Source: an uncultured beta proteobacterium (GTDB lineage Bacteria > Pseudomonadota > Gammaproteobacteria > Burkholderiales > Burkholderiaceae_C). From it: a stretch of DNA of 43,763 nt. Below the pieces are notes generated by a model. That model made no database searches and was not told where the DNA came from. It was given only the letters and a program-made list of their open reading frames with translations. Numbering within the stretch: the first letter of the stretch is position 1; the number at the start of each line of letters is the position of its first letter. Where the stretch lies: contig CAJAVE010000022.1 in the NCBI GenBank assembly GCA_903945325.1, forward strand, positions 1 through 43,763, written 5' to 3'. Below are positions 25,492 to 33,824 of this stretch, piece after piece. Both the position numbers and the translations under genes were made by a program.

Positions 25492-26421
25492 TCAATATCG
25501 CTCCGGAACAATCATCTCCGGTGGAACCGGCTGGCGGATGTAGTCCTCGTTGCGGACGCGTGCGGGCAACTCAACGGCGTCTTGTTGCACCTCTTCGTAG
25601 GGAATTTGCTCCAACAAGTGGTGTATGCAATTGAGGCGAGCTGCTTTCTTGTCCACCCCTTGGACGATCCACCAGGGTGCTTCTGGAATGTGTGTGCGGT
25701 CCAGCATGATCTCTTTGGCTTTGGTGTAGTCTTCCCAGCGCACGCGGGATTCCAGGTCCATGGGGCTCAGCTTCCACTGCTTGAGCGGGTCATGGATGCG
25801 ACCCAAAAAGCGCGAGTGCTGTTCGTCGTCGGTGATCGAGAACCAGTACTTGATCAGTTGAATGCCGGAACGAGCCAGCATCTTTTCGAATTCTGGAACG
25901 GTACGGAAAAACTCTTCATATTCCGCATCGTTGCAAAAGCCCATGACCCGCTCCACGCCGGCCCGGTTGTACCAACTGCGGTCAAACAAAACGATCTCCC
26001 CCGCTGCAGGCAAGTGCGAGACATAGCGCTGAAAATACCACTGCGTCTTTTCCCGGTCATTGGGAGCGGGAAGTGCTGCCACGCGTGCTACGCGGGGGTT
26101 TAGCCTTTGCGTGATGCGCTTGATAACGCCGCCCTTGCCGGCCGCATCGCGCCCTTCAAACAAAATCACAACCTTGTGTCGGCTGCGTACCACCCAGTCC
26201 TGTAGTTTGACCAACTCACCTTGCAGTCGAAACAGTTCCTGAAAATATTGACGCCGGGCGGTTCTTTCTGCATCCGTTCGCACACCACTGGCCGCTGCAT
26301 TGAGTTCGTCCATGCTGCGGTCTTCCAGCTCCATTTCCAGCTCTTCGTCATAACTGTCCATCAGGTCTTCCCTGATCCGGCGGATCAGGTCTTCATGTGG
26401 TTGCGTGGAATCAGGACTCAT
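25492..26421 (-). CDS. ppk2: Polyphosphate kinase 2
   Basis: A 309-residue PPK2 enzyme transferring phosphate between polyphosphate and nucleotides. Walker A is FEGRDAAGKGG, Walker B is VLFDRSWYNRAGVE, and the lid includes KYWFSITDDEQ, RIHDPLKQWKLSPMD and the later IPEAPWWIV. It looks like a single-domain class I or III type; which nucleotide it uses cannot be read with confidence. The ATG at 26421 is preferred, since the longer frame begins with TTG. It is divergent from UDP-glucose dehydrogenase across about 160 bp. Together with the Pho-box-like sites to the right it suggests a phosphate-related neighbourhood. Confidence 0.9.
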   Translation of the reverse strand: MSPDSTQPHEDLIRRIREDLMDSYDEELEMELEDRSMDELNAAASGVRTDAERTARRQYFQELFRLQGELVKLQDWVVRSRHKVVILFEGRDAAGKGGVIKRITQRLNPRVARVAALPAPNDREKTQWYFQRYVSHLPAAGEIVLFDRSWYNRAGVERVMGFCNDAEYEEFFRTVPEFEKMLARSGIQLIKYWFSITDDEQHSRFLGRIHDPLKQWKLSPMDLESRVRWEDYTKAKEIMLDRTHIPEAPWWIVQGVDKKAARLNCIHHLLEQIPYEEVQQDAVELPARVRNEDYIRQPVPPEMIVPERY

Positions 26422-26579
26422 GGCGTGTTGAATAATGGTTGTGGGTCCGGCGAGCATAAGGCGAAATTGTGACAAGGTCGTGATGGTGAACCCTTGCCCA
26501 CACCCACCTATTCATATGTCACAAAACTATCGCAATACCCGGACAGACTTGGAACATTTTTCCTCAAGGAATCCAGACC

Positions 26580-27902
26580 ATGAAAATTTCAGTGATAGGA
26601 ACCGGGTATGTCGGTTTGGTAACGGGAACGTGCTTGTCGGAAGTGGGCAATGATGTAATGTGTTTCGACACGGATGAGGACAAAGTCAACCGTCTGCAAA
26701 ATGGCGAGGTTCCGATTTATGAGCCGGGTCTTCAGGAGATGATTCGGCGCAATGTCAGCGCTGGACGTCTGCACTTCACGAATAGTGTCGAATTGGCAAC
26801 CCAGTTTGGCACCGTTCAGTTCATCGCCGTGGGAACTCCCCAGGGAGAGGATGGCAGTGCCGATGTGCACTACGTGATGGAAGCCGCACGCAACATTGGC
26901 CGCCACATGAACGACTACAAGGTGGTGGTCGACAAGAGCACGGTCCCGGTCGGAACCGCAGATGCTGTAAGGGCTGCGATACAGGAGGAACTGGCGCAGC
27001 GCGGGGTGGATACACCGTTTAGTGTGGTGTCAAATCCGGAGTTTCTGAAAGAAGGCGCTGCCATCGACGATTTCATGCGCCCGGGACGCATCGTCCTGGG
27101 CTGTGATGACGAACAGGCGGCGTTGAACATGCGGGCACTTTATGCGCCGTTCCAACGCCACCACGAACGGCTGGTGTTGATGGATATTCGCAGTGCTGAA
27201 TTGACCAAATACGCCGCCAACGCCATGCTCGCCACGCGTATCAGCTTTATGAATGAGCTGGCCAATCTCGCGGAAAAAGTGGGCGCCGACATCGAAAGTG
27301 TCCGAAAGGGCATTGGGAGCGACCCGCGTATCGGCTACGATTTTCTCTATGCGGGTGCGGGCTACGGCGGCTCCTGCTTTCCCAAAGACGTCAAGGCGCT
27401 GATACGGACTGCGGCCAGCGAAGCGGGTATCGATCTCAAAGTTCTCAACGCGGTCGAGTTTGCCAACAACGCACAAAAGCATGTGCTGGGCAACAAAATT
27501 GTGGCCCGATTCGGTACTGATCTGACGGGGCGGCATTTCGCACTTTGGGGTCTGGCGTTCAAGGCCAACACGGATGACATGCGTGAAGCCAGCAGCCGTT
27601 CCGTCATCGACGACTTGTTGGCGGCGGGCGCAACGGTTACCGCCTACGATCCGGTCGCCATGGATGCCGCGCGGCGGATCTATGCCCATGAAGCCCGGTT
27701 GAGCTTTGCGGATTCCCAGTCGGCCAGTCTGAGCAACGCGGATGCACTGATTATCGTGACGGAATGGAAAGAGTTTCGTAGCCCGGACTTTGATGCGATC
27801 AAGAAAGCTTTGAAGTCCCCCGTCATATTTGATGGACGGAATTTGTACGATCCGCAACTTATACGCGGCATGGGCTTCGAATACATGGCTATTGGCCGCT
27901 GA
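26580..27902 (+). CDS. ugd: UDP-glucose 6-dehydrogenase
   Basis: A 440-residue NAD-dependent enzyme oxidising UDP-glucose to UDP-glucuronate. The N-terminal NAD motif is [11 protein letters not shown], the substrate-site stretches are [10 protein letters not shown] and [16 protein letters not shown], the catalytic cysteine is in [12 protein letters not shown], and the C-terminal UDP-binding half includes [24 protein letters not shown] lies just upstream of the ATG. The enzyme supplies UDP-glucuronate for capsule, lipid A or glycolipid synthesis; the GT4 glycosyltransferase 4 kb away is a possible user. Confidence 0.93.
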   Translation: MKISVIGTGYVGLVTGTCLSEVGNDVMCFDTDEDKVNRLQNGEVPIYEPGLQEMIRRNVSAGRLHFTNSVELATQFGTVQFIAVGTPQGEDGSADVHYVMEAARNIGRHMNDYKVVVDKSTVPVGTADAVRAAIQEELAQRGVDTPFSVVSNPEFLKEGAAIDDFMRPGRIVLGCDDEQAALNMRALYAPFQRHHERLVLMDIRSAELTKYAANAMLATRISFMNELANLAEKVGADIESVRKGIGSDPRIGYDFLYAGAGYGGSCFPKDVKALIRTAASEAGIDLKVLNAVEFANNAQKHVLGNKIVARFGTDLTGRHFALWGLAFKANTDDMREASSRSVIDDLLAAGATVTAYDPVAMDAARRIYAHEARLSFADSQSASLSNADALIIVTEWKEFRSPDFDAIKKALKSPVIFDGRNLYDPQLIRGMGFEYMAIGR

Positions 27903-27971
27903 TGTGTCGAGCCCAGGGCGCATCAATGTCTTCCCTCCCTTGCACGCCAATTCACCATACCGTCACACTGC

Positions 27972-28005
27972 CTGTCACACGACTGCCATCAATTGCCACT
28001 AAATT
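27972..28005 (+). promoter_or_regulatory. Pho-box-like promoter of the Mpo1-like gene
   Basis: CTGTCAC and CTGCCAT, separated by 4 bp, each match the PhoB half-site CTGTCAT at 6 of 7 bases (27972-27989). A -10 hexamer TAAATT follows at 28000-28005, exactly 10 bp after the second unit, which is the usual layout of PhoB-activated promoters. The start codon is 21 bp further on, with AAAGGAG before it. PhoB control is inferred. Confidence 0.5.
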
Positions 28006-28026
28006 GAGGTAAAGGAGAAACCATCG

Positions 28027-28638
28027 ATGTCTGAATTTTTAAAGCAACTTGCCGTTCAGCGTTGGGACGACCACCGCTACTATCATCACAGCCGAATCAA
28101 CCAGTCGCTGCACCTGCTCAGTGCGATCAGCTTTTTAGTGGCCTATGCATTCCTGTTCAAGGATCCGGCCATTTCTGCACTGATTGGATGGCTTGTGTCC
28201 ATGACTGCGCGCCAGTCAGGGCACTTCTTTTTCGAACCACTAGGGTACGACGAGGTGAACCAGGCGACCAACTCCCACAAAGAGGCGATCAAGGTTGGCT
28301 ACAACCTGCGACGCAAGCTGGTCTTGCTTGGAATTTGGGCAGTCTCGCCCATGGTGATCGTGATGGATCCCACCTTGATGGGTTTGTTTGAAGCGCGTCC
28401 CGGCTTTGAGGGCTTTGTGCACAACACGGGTCTGCTCTGGTTGTGGATTGGGGTGGGCGGGCTTGTTTTCAGGACCGTGCACCTTTTCTTCCTGAAAGAT
28501 GTCATGTCGGGTCTGGTCTGGATGACCAAGATTCTGACGGACCCGTTTCATGATGTTTACCTGTACCACAAAGCGCCGTTTGCATTGATGCGTGGCGAGT
28601 TGATCGAGCCGCGCAAAAGCGGCGCAAACCACGCCTGA
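28027..28638 (+). CDS. Mpo1-like (DUF962-like) membrane protein
   Basis: A 203-residue membrane protein with about four hydrophobic segments (residues 30-45, 48-60, 98-113 and 135-158). The N-terminal YYHHSRINQSLHLL pattern (H20, H21, N25, H29) and the later GHFFFEP (H66) resemble the conserved histidines of Mpo1/DUF962 proteins; yeast Mpo1 is a 2-hydroxy fatty acid dioxygenase. The resemblance is distant and is inferred from the motif pattern only. It has AAAGGAG as ribosome site and a Pho-box-like promoter, and a truncated relative lies at 25249-25434. A fatty-acid or lipid role would fit the neighbours. Confidence 0.6.
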   Translation: MSEFLKQLAVQRWDDHRYYHHSRINQSLHLLSAISFLVAYAFLFKDPAISALIGWLVSMTARQSGHFFFEPLGYDEVNQATNSHKEAIKVGYNLRRKLVLLGIWAVSPMVIVMDPTLMGLFEARPGFEGFVHNTGLLWLWIGVGGLVFRTVHLFFLKDVMSGLVWMTKILTDPFHDVYLYHKAPFALMRGELIEPRKSGANHA

Positions 28639-28646
28639 TTCGCTTC

Positions 28647-28673
28647 GCAAGCCCCTCTTTTGGAGGAGCTTGC
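28647..28673. terminator. Bidirectional terminator hairpin
   Basis: GCAAGC-C-CCTC pairs with GAGG-A-GCTTGC around a TTTTG loop, giving ten base pairs with one C-A mismatch. It lies between the convergent ends of the Mpo1-like gene and the aminotransferase gene. No long T-run follows on either strand, but the position fits a shared terminator. Confidence 0.6.
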
Positions 28674-28678
28674 CATTG

Positions 28679-30343
28679 TTAGAACTTGGCCGCCAGCATT
28701 TCCCGAAGTATTCGACGCTTGATGGACTTGTTCGTCATCTCTGCATCGAGCCACCACCAGCCGTCCTGCTGCATCTTCTGGGCGGCCTTTACAAAACGGT
28801 CTGCCACTGCGTCAAAGTCGGCTTGTGTGTAATTCAAGCTGAAGATGATTCTGCCGCTGCCCACCCAACTCAGAGCCAAGCCTTCCAGGCGTAAATAGTG
28901 CTGAAACAACCAGTTGTAGCAAGCCGGCTGCGTGTACAAGACGGTCCAGATCGAGGACATATTGGCCACTTGGACCGGAACCTTCGCATCCCGCAGACGC
29001 TGGTTCAGCGCTTGCGCACGTTGATTCCAGATGTCGTCGAGCCCCAAGTAAAGTGCGCGAATATCCGGACTGTCAAGACGCTTCAGAAATGCGTTCATGG
29101 CGCCCATGACGTAGGGGTGGGAATTGAAGGTACCACGTGCAAAACAGATGTTGGCGGGAGACTCATCGCTGAAGCGTTGCATCCAGTCACGCTTGCCGCA
29201 CAACACGCCAACAGGCAGCCCGCCACCCAGCGTTTTTCCGTAGGTGACCATGTCAGCCTTCACCCCAAAGTATTCCTGTGCGCCGCCAGGCGCCAGACGG
29301 AAGCCGACAAAGACTTCGTCGAATATCAACGCGATGGATTTTTGATCACAAATAGCGCGAAGGTCTTTCAGCCATTGGGTGTAGGCCGTGCGCGAGAAAT
29401 GGGCTTTGCGCGCGCTGTCCAGCAAAGACGAATCGCCTGGTGCGGCGGCATTGGGGTGCAAAGCCTGGAGCGGATTGATCAGTATGCAAGCGATGTCGTT
29501 GCGGTTGCGCAGCACGCGCAGGGTTGCATCACCCATTTCCTCCAAAGTGAAGGTGTCGCGTTCGGTGACCGGGTTGCCAATGCCAGGCTGTACATCGCCC
29601 CACCAGCCATGGTACGAACCACAAAAACGCACGATCTTGCTGCGTCCGCTATGGAAGCGTGCCAGGCGCACGGCCTGCATGACGGCCTCGGTGCCCGACA
29701 TGTGAAACGACACTTCGTCCATGCCCGAGATGCGTTTCAATCGAGCCACGTTGTCGGAAACAACCGGGTGATACGAACCCAGAACCGGTCCGAGGGCGCG
29801 TACAGCGTCAGCGCCCTCGTCGATGCACTCTTTGTAGAAGTCGTTTCCAAAAAGATTGACGCCATACGACCCAGTCAAATCGTAAAAGCTGTTGTTATCC
29901 AGATCGGTGAGCGTTACTCCGTCGGTCGACTGCACAAACGAGGCAATTTTCAGGCCTTTGGTTGCCAGGTTTCTGAACTGGTAGGGAATTCTGTAGGCGC
30001 TGACAAATTGCAGGTCAGACAGGCCACTGGCAACGTCGGCACCTTGATGAAGGCTTTTGGGGAACCGTGCGCCGATTTCTGCAACCAGAATATTAAACGC
30101 CTGCTGCCGCCTTGCGACAATGTCAGCTGGCGCGCCATCCACGCCGAATACCTCTTCATCGCTGTAGCGGTAGCTCGGAAGCAGGGCGGCCAATCTTCGC
30201 GCCATGCGCGGATGGCCCGCCAAAGAGCGGTGCTTGGCCAGCGAGAGTTCCCCGCGTGCCTTGAGGCGTTTGAGCGCCAACAAAAATGCCGCTGTACTCA
30301 CACCATAGAGCAGCCAGGCATTCAATCCAATCGTTTCGTTCAC
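28679..30343 (-). CDS. Membrane-anchored class III (GSA-like) aminotransferase
   Basis: A 554-residue PLP enzyme of the glutamate-1-semialdehyde aminotransferase type. A hydrophobic N-terminal helix (about 8-25, AWLLYGVSTAAFLLALK) and a further 80-residue extension precede the catalytic fold. Core motifs are MSGTEAVMQAVRLAR, FCGSYHGWWGD, FDEVFVGFR and the PLP lysine in TYGKTLGGGLPVGV. The start is GTG with AAGGAA 8 nt upstream. It is divergent from the phosphatidylserine decarboxylase gene, with only 45 bp between start codons. True HemL lacks the membrane helix, so a different amine or keto substrate, perhaps lipid-linked, is likely. Function is not assigned. Confidence 0.82.
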   Translation of the reverse strand: MNETIGLNAWLLYGVSTAAFLLALKRLKARGELSLAKHRSLAGHPRMARRLAALLPSYRYSDEEVFGVDGAPADIVARRQQAFNILVAEIGARFPKSLHQGADVASGLSDLQFVSAYRIPYQFRNLATKGLKIASFVQSTDGVTLTDLDNNSFYDLTGSYGVNLFGNDFYKECIDEGADAVRALGPVLGSYHPVVSDNVARLKRISGMDEVSFHMSGTEAVMQAVRLARFHSGRSKIVRFCGSYHGWWGDVQPGIGNPVTERDTFTLEEMGDATLRVLRNRNDIACILINPLQALHPNAAAPGDSSLLDSARKAHFSRTAYTQWLKDLRAICDQKSIALIFDEVFVGFRLAPGGAQEYFGVKADMVTYGKTLGGGLPVGVLCGKRDWMQRFSDESPANICFARGTFNSHPYVMGAMNAFLKRLDSPDIRALYLGLDDIWNQRAQALNQRLRDAKVPVQVANMSSIWTVLYTQPACYNWLFQHYLRLEGLALSWVGSGRIIFSLNYTQADFDAVADRFVKAAQKMQQDGWWWLDAEMTNKSIKRRILREMLAAKF

Positions 30344-30388
30344 GGAAATATTCCTTTTTTAGACAACAAACTTGCGAGACCTTGAGAA

Positions 30389-31270
30389 ATGAGCCTGCGT
30401 CAACAAATCCACAGCCTGCTTAACCAGGAAGACCTGAATTTCCTGCTGACCAATCGACTGCCGCGTCGCTTTCTGACCCAGTTCATGGGTTGGTTCAGCA
30501 AGATCGAACAGCCTCTGGTGCGGGACTTTTCCATTGCCATCTGGAAGTACTTTTCTGCCCTTGACCTCACGGAGGCGAGGAAGACTCAGTTCACCAGCAT
30601 GCACGACTGCTTCACCCGCGAACTCCAACCGGGCGTGCGTCCGTTGGCGATGGACCCCCGGGTGATGGCGAGTCCGGTAGACGCGATCATTGGCGCGTTC
30701 GGTCCCATCGAGGGCACGCGTGTGTTCCAGGCCAAGGGTTTTCCGTACACGCTGCAAGACCTTCTGGGTGATGAGGAAAACATCAGTGACTGGGTGGATG
30801 GCAGCTTTGTCACCCTGCGACTGACGTCGAGCATGTACCACCGGTTCCACGCACCCTGTGACTGCACAGTCGAAAAGGTACGGTACTTCTCGGGCGACAC
30901 CTGGAACGTCAACCCCATCGCACTGCGGCGCGTCGAGAAGCTTTTCTGCAAGAACGAACGGGCTTTTATACGTACCAGGCTTGGTGGAGATGGCCCCTGT
31001 GCCGGTTTGCATGTGGCGCTGGTGCCAGTAGCCGCTATTCTGGTGGCGAGTATCCGGTTGCACTTTTTGGATGTGCTGTTTCATCTGAAGTACAACGGAC
31101 CCACGTCCATCGTGTGCGACGCACCGTTCAAAAAAGGTGATGAGATGGGCTGGTTTCAGCACGGATCCACCATCATTGTTCTGGCGCCAAAGTGCTTTAC
31201 CCTCGACGATGGTCATGAACAAGGGTCCCATGTGCGCATGGGTCAGGCCCTCATGCGCTGGACTGGCTGA
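30389..31270 (+). CDS. psd: Phosphatidylserine decarboxylase family protein
   Basis: A 293-residue protein of the PSD family, which makes phosphatidylethanolamine from phosphatidylserine at the inner membrane. The early segment CFTRELQPGVRPL, then SPVDAIIGAFG, YHRFHAPCDC and the C-terminal processing motif FQHGSTIIVL are present; HGST stands for the usual LGST, in which cleavage before serine creates the pyruvoyl group. Length is close to E. coli Psd (322). It may be a second copy or a specialised decarboxylase. Its 3' end overlaps the convergent glycosyltransferase gene by 20 bp. Confidence 0.85.
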   Translation: MSLRQQIHSLLNQEDLNFLLTNRLPRRFLTQFMGWFSKIEQPLVRDFSIAIWKYFSALDLTEARKTQFTSMHDCFTRELQPGVRPLAMDPRVMASPVDAIIGAFGPIEGTRVFQAKGFPYTLQDLLGDEENISDWVDGSFVTLRLTSSMYHRFHAPCDCTVEKVRYFSGDTWNVNPIALRRVEKLFCKNERAFIRTRLGGDGPCAGLHVALVPVAAILVASIRLHFLDVLFHLKYNGPTSIVCDAPFKKGDEMGWFQHGSTIIVLAPKCFTLDDGHEQGSHVRMGQALMRWTG

Positions 31271-32462
31271 GCGGTGAGGTGCGAACGGGCTGGCTAGGCT
31301 GAGTGAACTGCCTACCATGCCGCTCCAACACGCCCGAGAGGGTTTCCACAAAGCTGTCGAATACGGCATCCCACCCCACATGGGCTACGCTGGCTGGAGC
31401 GGCCTGGCGAATTCTCTGCAGCTTGGCCGGATCCAGTGCCAATGCGACTGCTGCATCGATAAAGTCGAGTTCGTCGGTTTTGGTTATCAATGCGCCGTTG
31501 CTTCCATCGGTGATCAGTTCCTTGGCTGCTGCATGGTCATATGACAGTACGGCCAGACCGCTGGCCAATGCTTCGGGTACGACATTGCCAAAAGTCTCGG
31601 TCAGGCTGGGGAATAGAAACAGGTCGCCGCTGGCGTAGTGAGTGGCAAGTTCCTCTCCTTTGCGCACACCGGCAAACAAGGCGTCCGGGCAAGCTACTTC
31701 AACTTGCTTTCGCAAAGGCCCGTCGCCTACAAAAACCATTTTCGCGTCCGGCACCCGAGCCTGAATCGCACGGAATGCTGAAATCACCAAAGCGATATTT
31801 TTTTCCTTTGCCAACCGGCCCACATGCACTGCAACCAGGGTGTTGGGCTCCACGCCCCAACTCGCGCGCAATGTGTGCGAACGTTTGTCGGGGTGAAATT
31901 GGTCTGTTGCAACGCCACGAGACATCAGTGTCACGTTGTTGTAGCCTCGCGATTGCAGCTCCGCAACCATGGCACGGGTGGGTACCAGTGTGGCTTGCGT
32001 GCGGTTGTGCAATTTTTTCAGATAGCCTTCGATGGGCTTCTTGAAGAGTCCGATTCCGTAGTGTTGTGAATAGCTCTGGAAATTGGTGTGGAAGGAACTG
32101 GTGACGGGAAGTTGCAGGGCGCGTGCTGCAGCAACTGCGGACCATCCCAGGGGGCCTTCAGTAACTACGTGCACGATGTCCGGGCGCTTTTCACTCCAGA
32201 GTTTGATCAGTCGGGTTTTCGATGGCAAGCCGAACCTTAGGTCCCCATAGGCTGGCACAGGAACACCCCTGGATAAGACCTCATCGAGCCCGACACGGGA
32301 GTCCAGGTTGGCTTCTTTGGCCTGGCGTGGCCTGACAATCTGGATCGCGTGTCCGCGTTGCAGCAAGCCATCGACGATACGTCCCAGAGTCATGGCAACG
32401 CCATTGACTTCGGGTGGAAAAGTCTCCGTCACTATCGCAATCCGCAAGCTTGGCGCTCGCAC
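31251..32462 (-). CDS. GT4 family glycosyltransferase (SqdX/MgtA-like)
   Basis: A glycosyltransferase of about 403 residues with two Rossmann domains. The N-terminal LRIAIVTETFPPEVNGVAMTL is the start pattern of GT4 enzymes of the SqdX/MgtA type, which glycosylate lipids. HVVTEGPLGW, SSFHTNFQSY and the C-terminal ETFGNVVPEALASGLAVL (the EX7E retaining motif) follow. The start chosen is the GTG at 32462; the frame extends to a TTG at 32522, but that would place the Pho-box-driven start point inside the gene. Activity on diacylglycerol with UDP-sugar is inferred from the subfamily resemblance. Confidence 0.85.
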   Translation of the reverse strand: MRAPSLRIAIVTETFPPEVNGVAMTLGRIVDGLLQRGHAIQIVRPRQAKEANLDSRVGLDEVLSRGVPVPAYGDLRFGLPSKTRLIKLWSEKRPDIVHVVTEGPLGWSAVAAARALQLPVTSSFHTNFQSYSQHYGIGLFKKPIEGYLKKLHNRTQATLVPTRAMVAELQSRGYNNVTLMSRGVATDQFHPDKRSHTLRASWGVEPNTLVAVHVGRLAKEKNIALVISAFRAIQARVPDAKMVFVGDGPLRKQVEVACPDALFAGVRKGEELATHYASGDLFLFPSLTETFGNVVPEALASGLAVLSYDHAAAKELITDGSNGALITKTDELDFIDAAVALALDPAKLQRIRQAAPASVAHVGWDAVFDSFVETLSGVLERHGRQFTQPSQPVRTSPLSQSSA

Positions 32463-32508
32463 CGCGAAGGACTCTACAAATAGTTCATATGGATTGTTCA
32501 CGCACTCA

Positions 32509-32553
32509 AGGCTACTGGTCAAAGATAACAGTTTGATGATGATTTCTTGACAG
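32509..32553 (-). promoter_or_regulatory. Three-unit Pho-box-like array upstream of the glycosyltransferase
   Basis: On the minus strand three 7-bp units, CTGTCAA, TCATCAT and CTGTTAT, are separated by exactly 4 bp each (32553 down to 32525). They match the PhoB half-site CTGTCAT at 6, 4 and 6 of 7 bases. A weak -10, TAGCCT, lies at 32514-32509, again 10 bp after the last unit. The 11-bp period repeated twice is unlikely to be chance, though the -10 is poor. Confidence 0.5.
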
Positions 32554-32582
32554 TTTTAAGACGGTGTGTCTACAGGCGCAAT

Positions 32583-33824
32583 TCAGTAGGGATTGGCGCC
32601 GGGTGCCAATAGCAGCCTTTGACGGTTGAAGACCAGAACGGCCATCGTCACCGTTACCAGAGCGCTAAAACACCAGATCAGCGAATGCAGGGATAGTTGT
32701 GCGGCTGTAGCTGCCGCATAGACCGCCAGCATCACGAGCATGCCGGCATTTTCATTGAACCCCTGGACTGCAATGGAGCGACCAGCGGTCAGCAGACTGC
32801 AGCCACGGTGTTGCAACAGGGCGTTCATGGGCACGATAAAGAACCCTGCAAGTGTTCCCAGCACGATCAATAGCACGACCGCAGCCGTAACTGACTGAAC
32901 ACCCAGCATGACTGGAAACAACAGACCCATCACAATTCCCAGGGGCAAAACGTTGATGGCCTGGTGAAGAGAGACAAACCGACTGGCCAAAACAGCGCCT
33001 GCTATGGCACCAAATGCGGTCACACCCTGCAGGTAGGCACCTTGCGCCAGCGACAGACCCAACGCCTCGTTGGCCCATCGCAGCACAATCAGTTGCAAGG
33101 TTGCGCCAACGCCCCACAACAAGGTGGTGACGGACATGGAGATGCCACCCAGCGGATCTCTCCACAAGACGGCGTTTTCACGGAAGAAGCGCTGGATCAC
33201 CAGCACCGGATGAAATGAATGCGCCGGGTAGCGCTTTCCGCTGTCAGACACGCCAAAGTTCAGGCACAGTGCCAGCGCGTTGAGGCCCACCAGGCAGAGC
33301 ATGCCCGCAACCAACTGGGTCGGTGTGGTGTCAAATTGGGAGTAATCGGTCGGCAGGTCAATGTGCGGCATGATGGGACTGATCAAAACGCCTCCCAGCA
33401 CCGTGCCGAGGATGACGGCGCAAACCGTTGTGCTTTCAAAGAAGCCGTTGGCGCGCACCAGGTCTTTGGGGGGTAACAGTTCAGTCATGAGTCCGTACTT
33501 GGCGGGTGCGTAAATTGCCGCGCCCAAGCCGCCAAACAGCAACGAAAGAACCGGGTCGACACCAGAGAGAAGTAGCATGACGGCTCCGACCTTGATCCCA
33601 TTGGCCATAACCATGACGCGGCCTTTGGGAATCGCGTCGGCCAACGGCCCGACAAACGGCGCGAGCAGGACGTAAAACACAGTGAAACCGATCTTGAGCA
33701 GCGGTGTCACCCAGTCCGCAGACGATAGTTCAATCACCCTTGCGATGGCGACAATGAGAAAGGCGTTGTCCGCAATCGTCGAGATGAACTGTACGATCAG
33801 GAGCAGGTAGAAATTACGGGGCAT
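32583..33824 (-). CDS. lplT: Lysophospholipid transporter LplT-like MFS protein
   Basis: A 413-residue major facilitator with about twelve hydrophobic helices. RNFYLLLIVQFISTIADNAF, then LLAPFVGPLADAIPKGRVM and YAPAKYGLMTELLPP are the LplT pattern; LplT flips lysophosphatidylethanolamine inward for reacylation. The ATG at 33824 is used, 11 bp inside the preceding TRAP permease gene, so the two are coupled; the longer frame upstream is not credible. No Aas acyltransferase is fused or adjacent. Its link to a TRAP transporter operon is unusual. Confidence 0.85.
   Translation of the reverse strand: MPRNFYLLLIVQFISTIADNAFLIVAIARVIELSSADWVTPLLKIGFTVFYVLLAPFVGPLADAIPKGRVMVMANGIKVGAVMLLLSGVDPVLSLLFGGLGAAIYAPAKYGLMTELLPPKDLVRANGFFESTTVCAVILGTVLGGVLISPIMPHIDLPTDYSQFDTTPTQLVAGMLCLVGLNALALCLNFGVSDSGKRYPAHSFHPVLVIQRFFRENAVLWRDPLGGISMSVTTLLWGVGATLQLIVLRWANEALGLSLAQGAYLQGVTAFGAIAGAVLASRFVSLHQAINVLPLGIVMGLLFPVMLGVQSVTAAVVLLIVLGTLAGFFIVPMNALLQHRGCSLLTAGRSIAVQGFNENAGMLVMLAVYAAATAAQLSLHSLIWCFSALVTVTMAVLVFNRQRLLLAPGANPY

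Noticed and set aside
26516-26533. Pho-box-like pair ATGTCAC and CTATCGC between ppk2 and ugd.
   Set aside because: Only 9 of 14 bases match and no -10 hexamer follows at the right distance on either strand.
28898-30385. Long open frame (495 codons) on the plus strand opposite the aminotransferase gene.
   Set aside because: Shadow of a clear PLP enzyme on the other strand; no motif, and it would run into the decarboxylase start.
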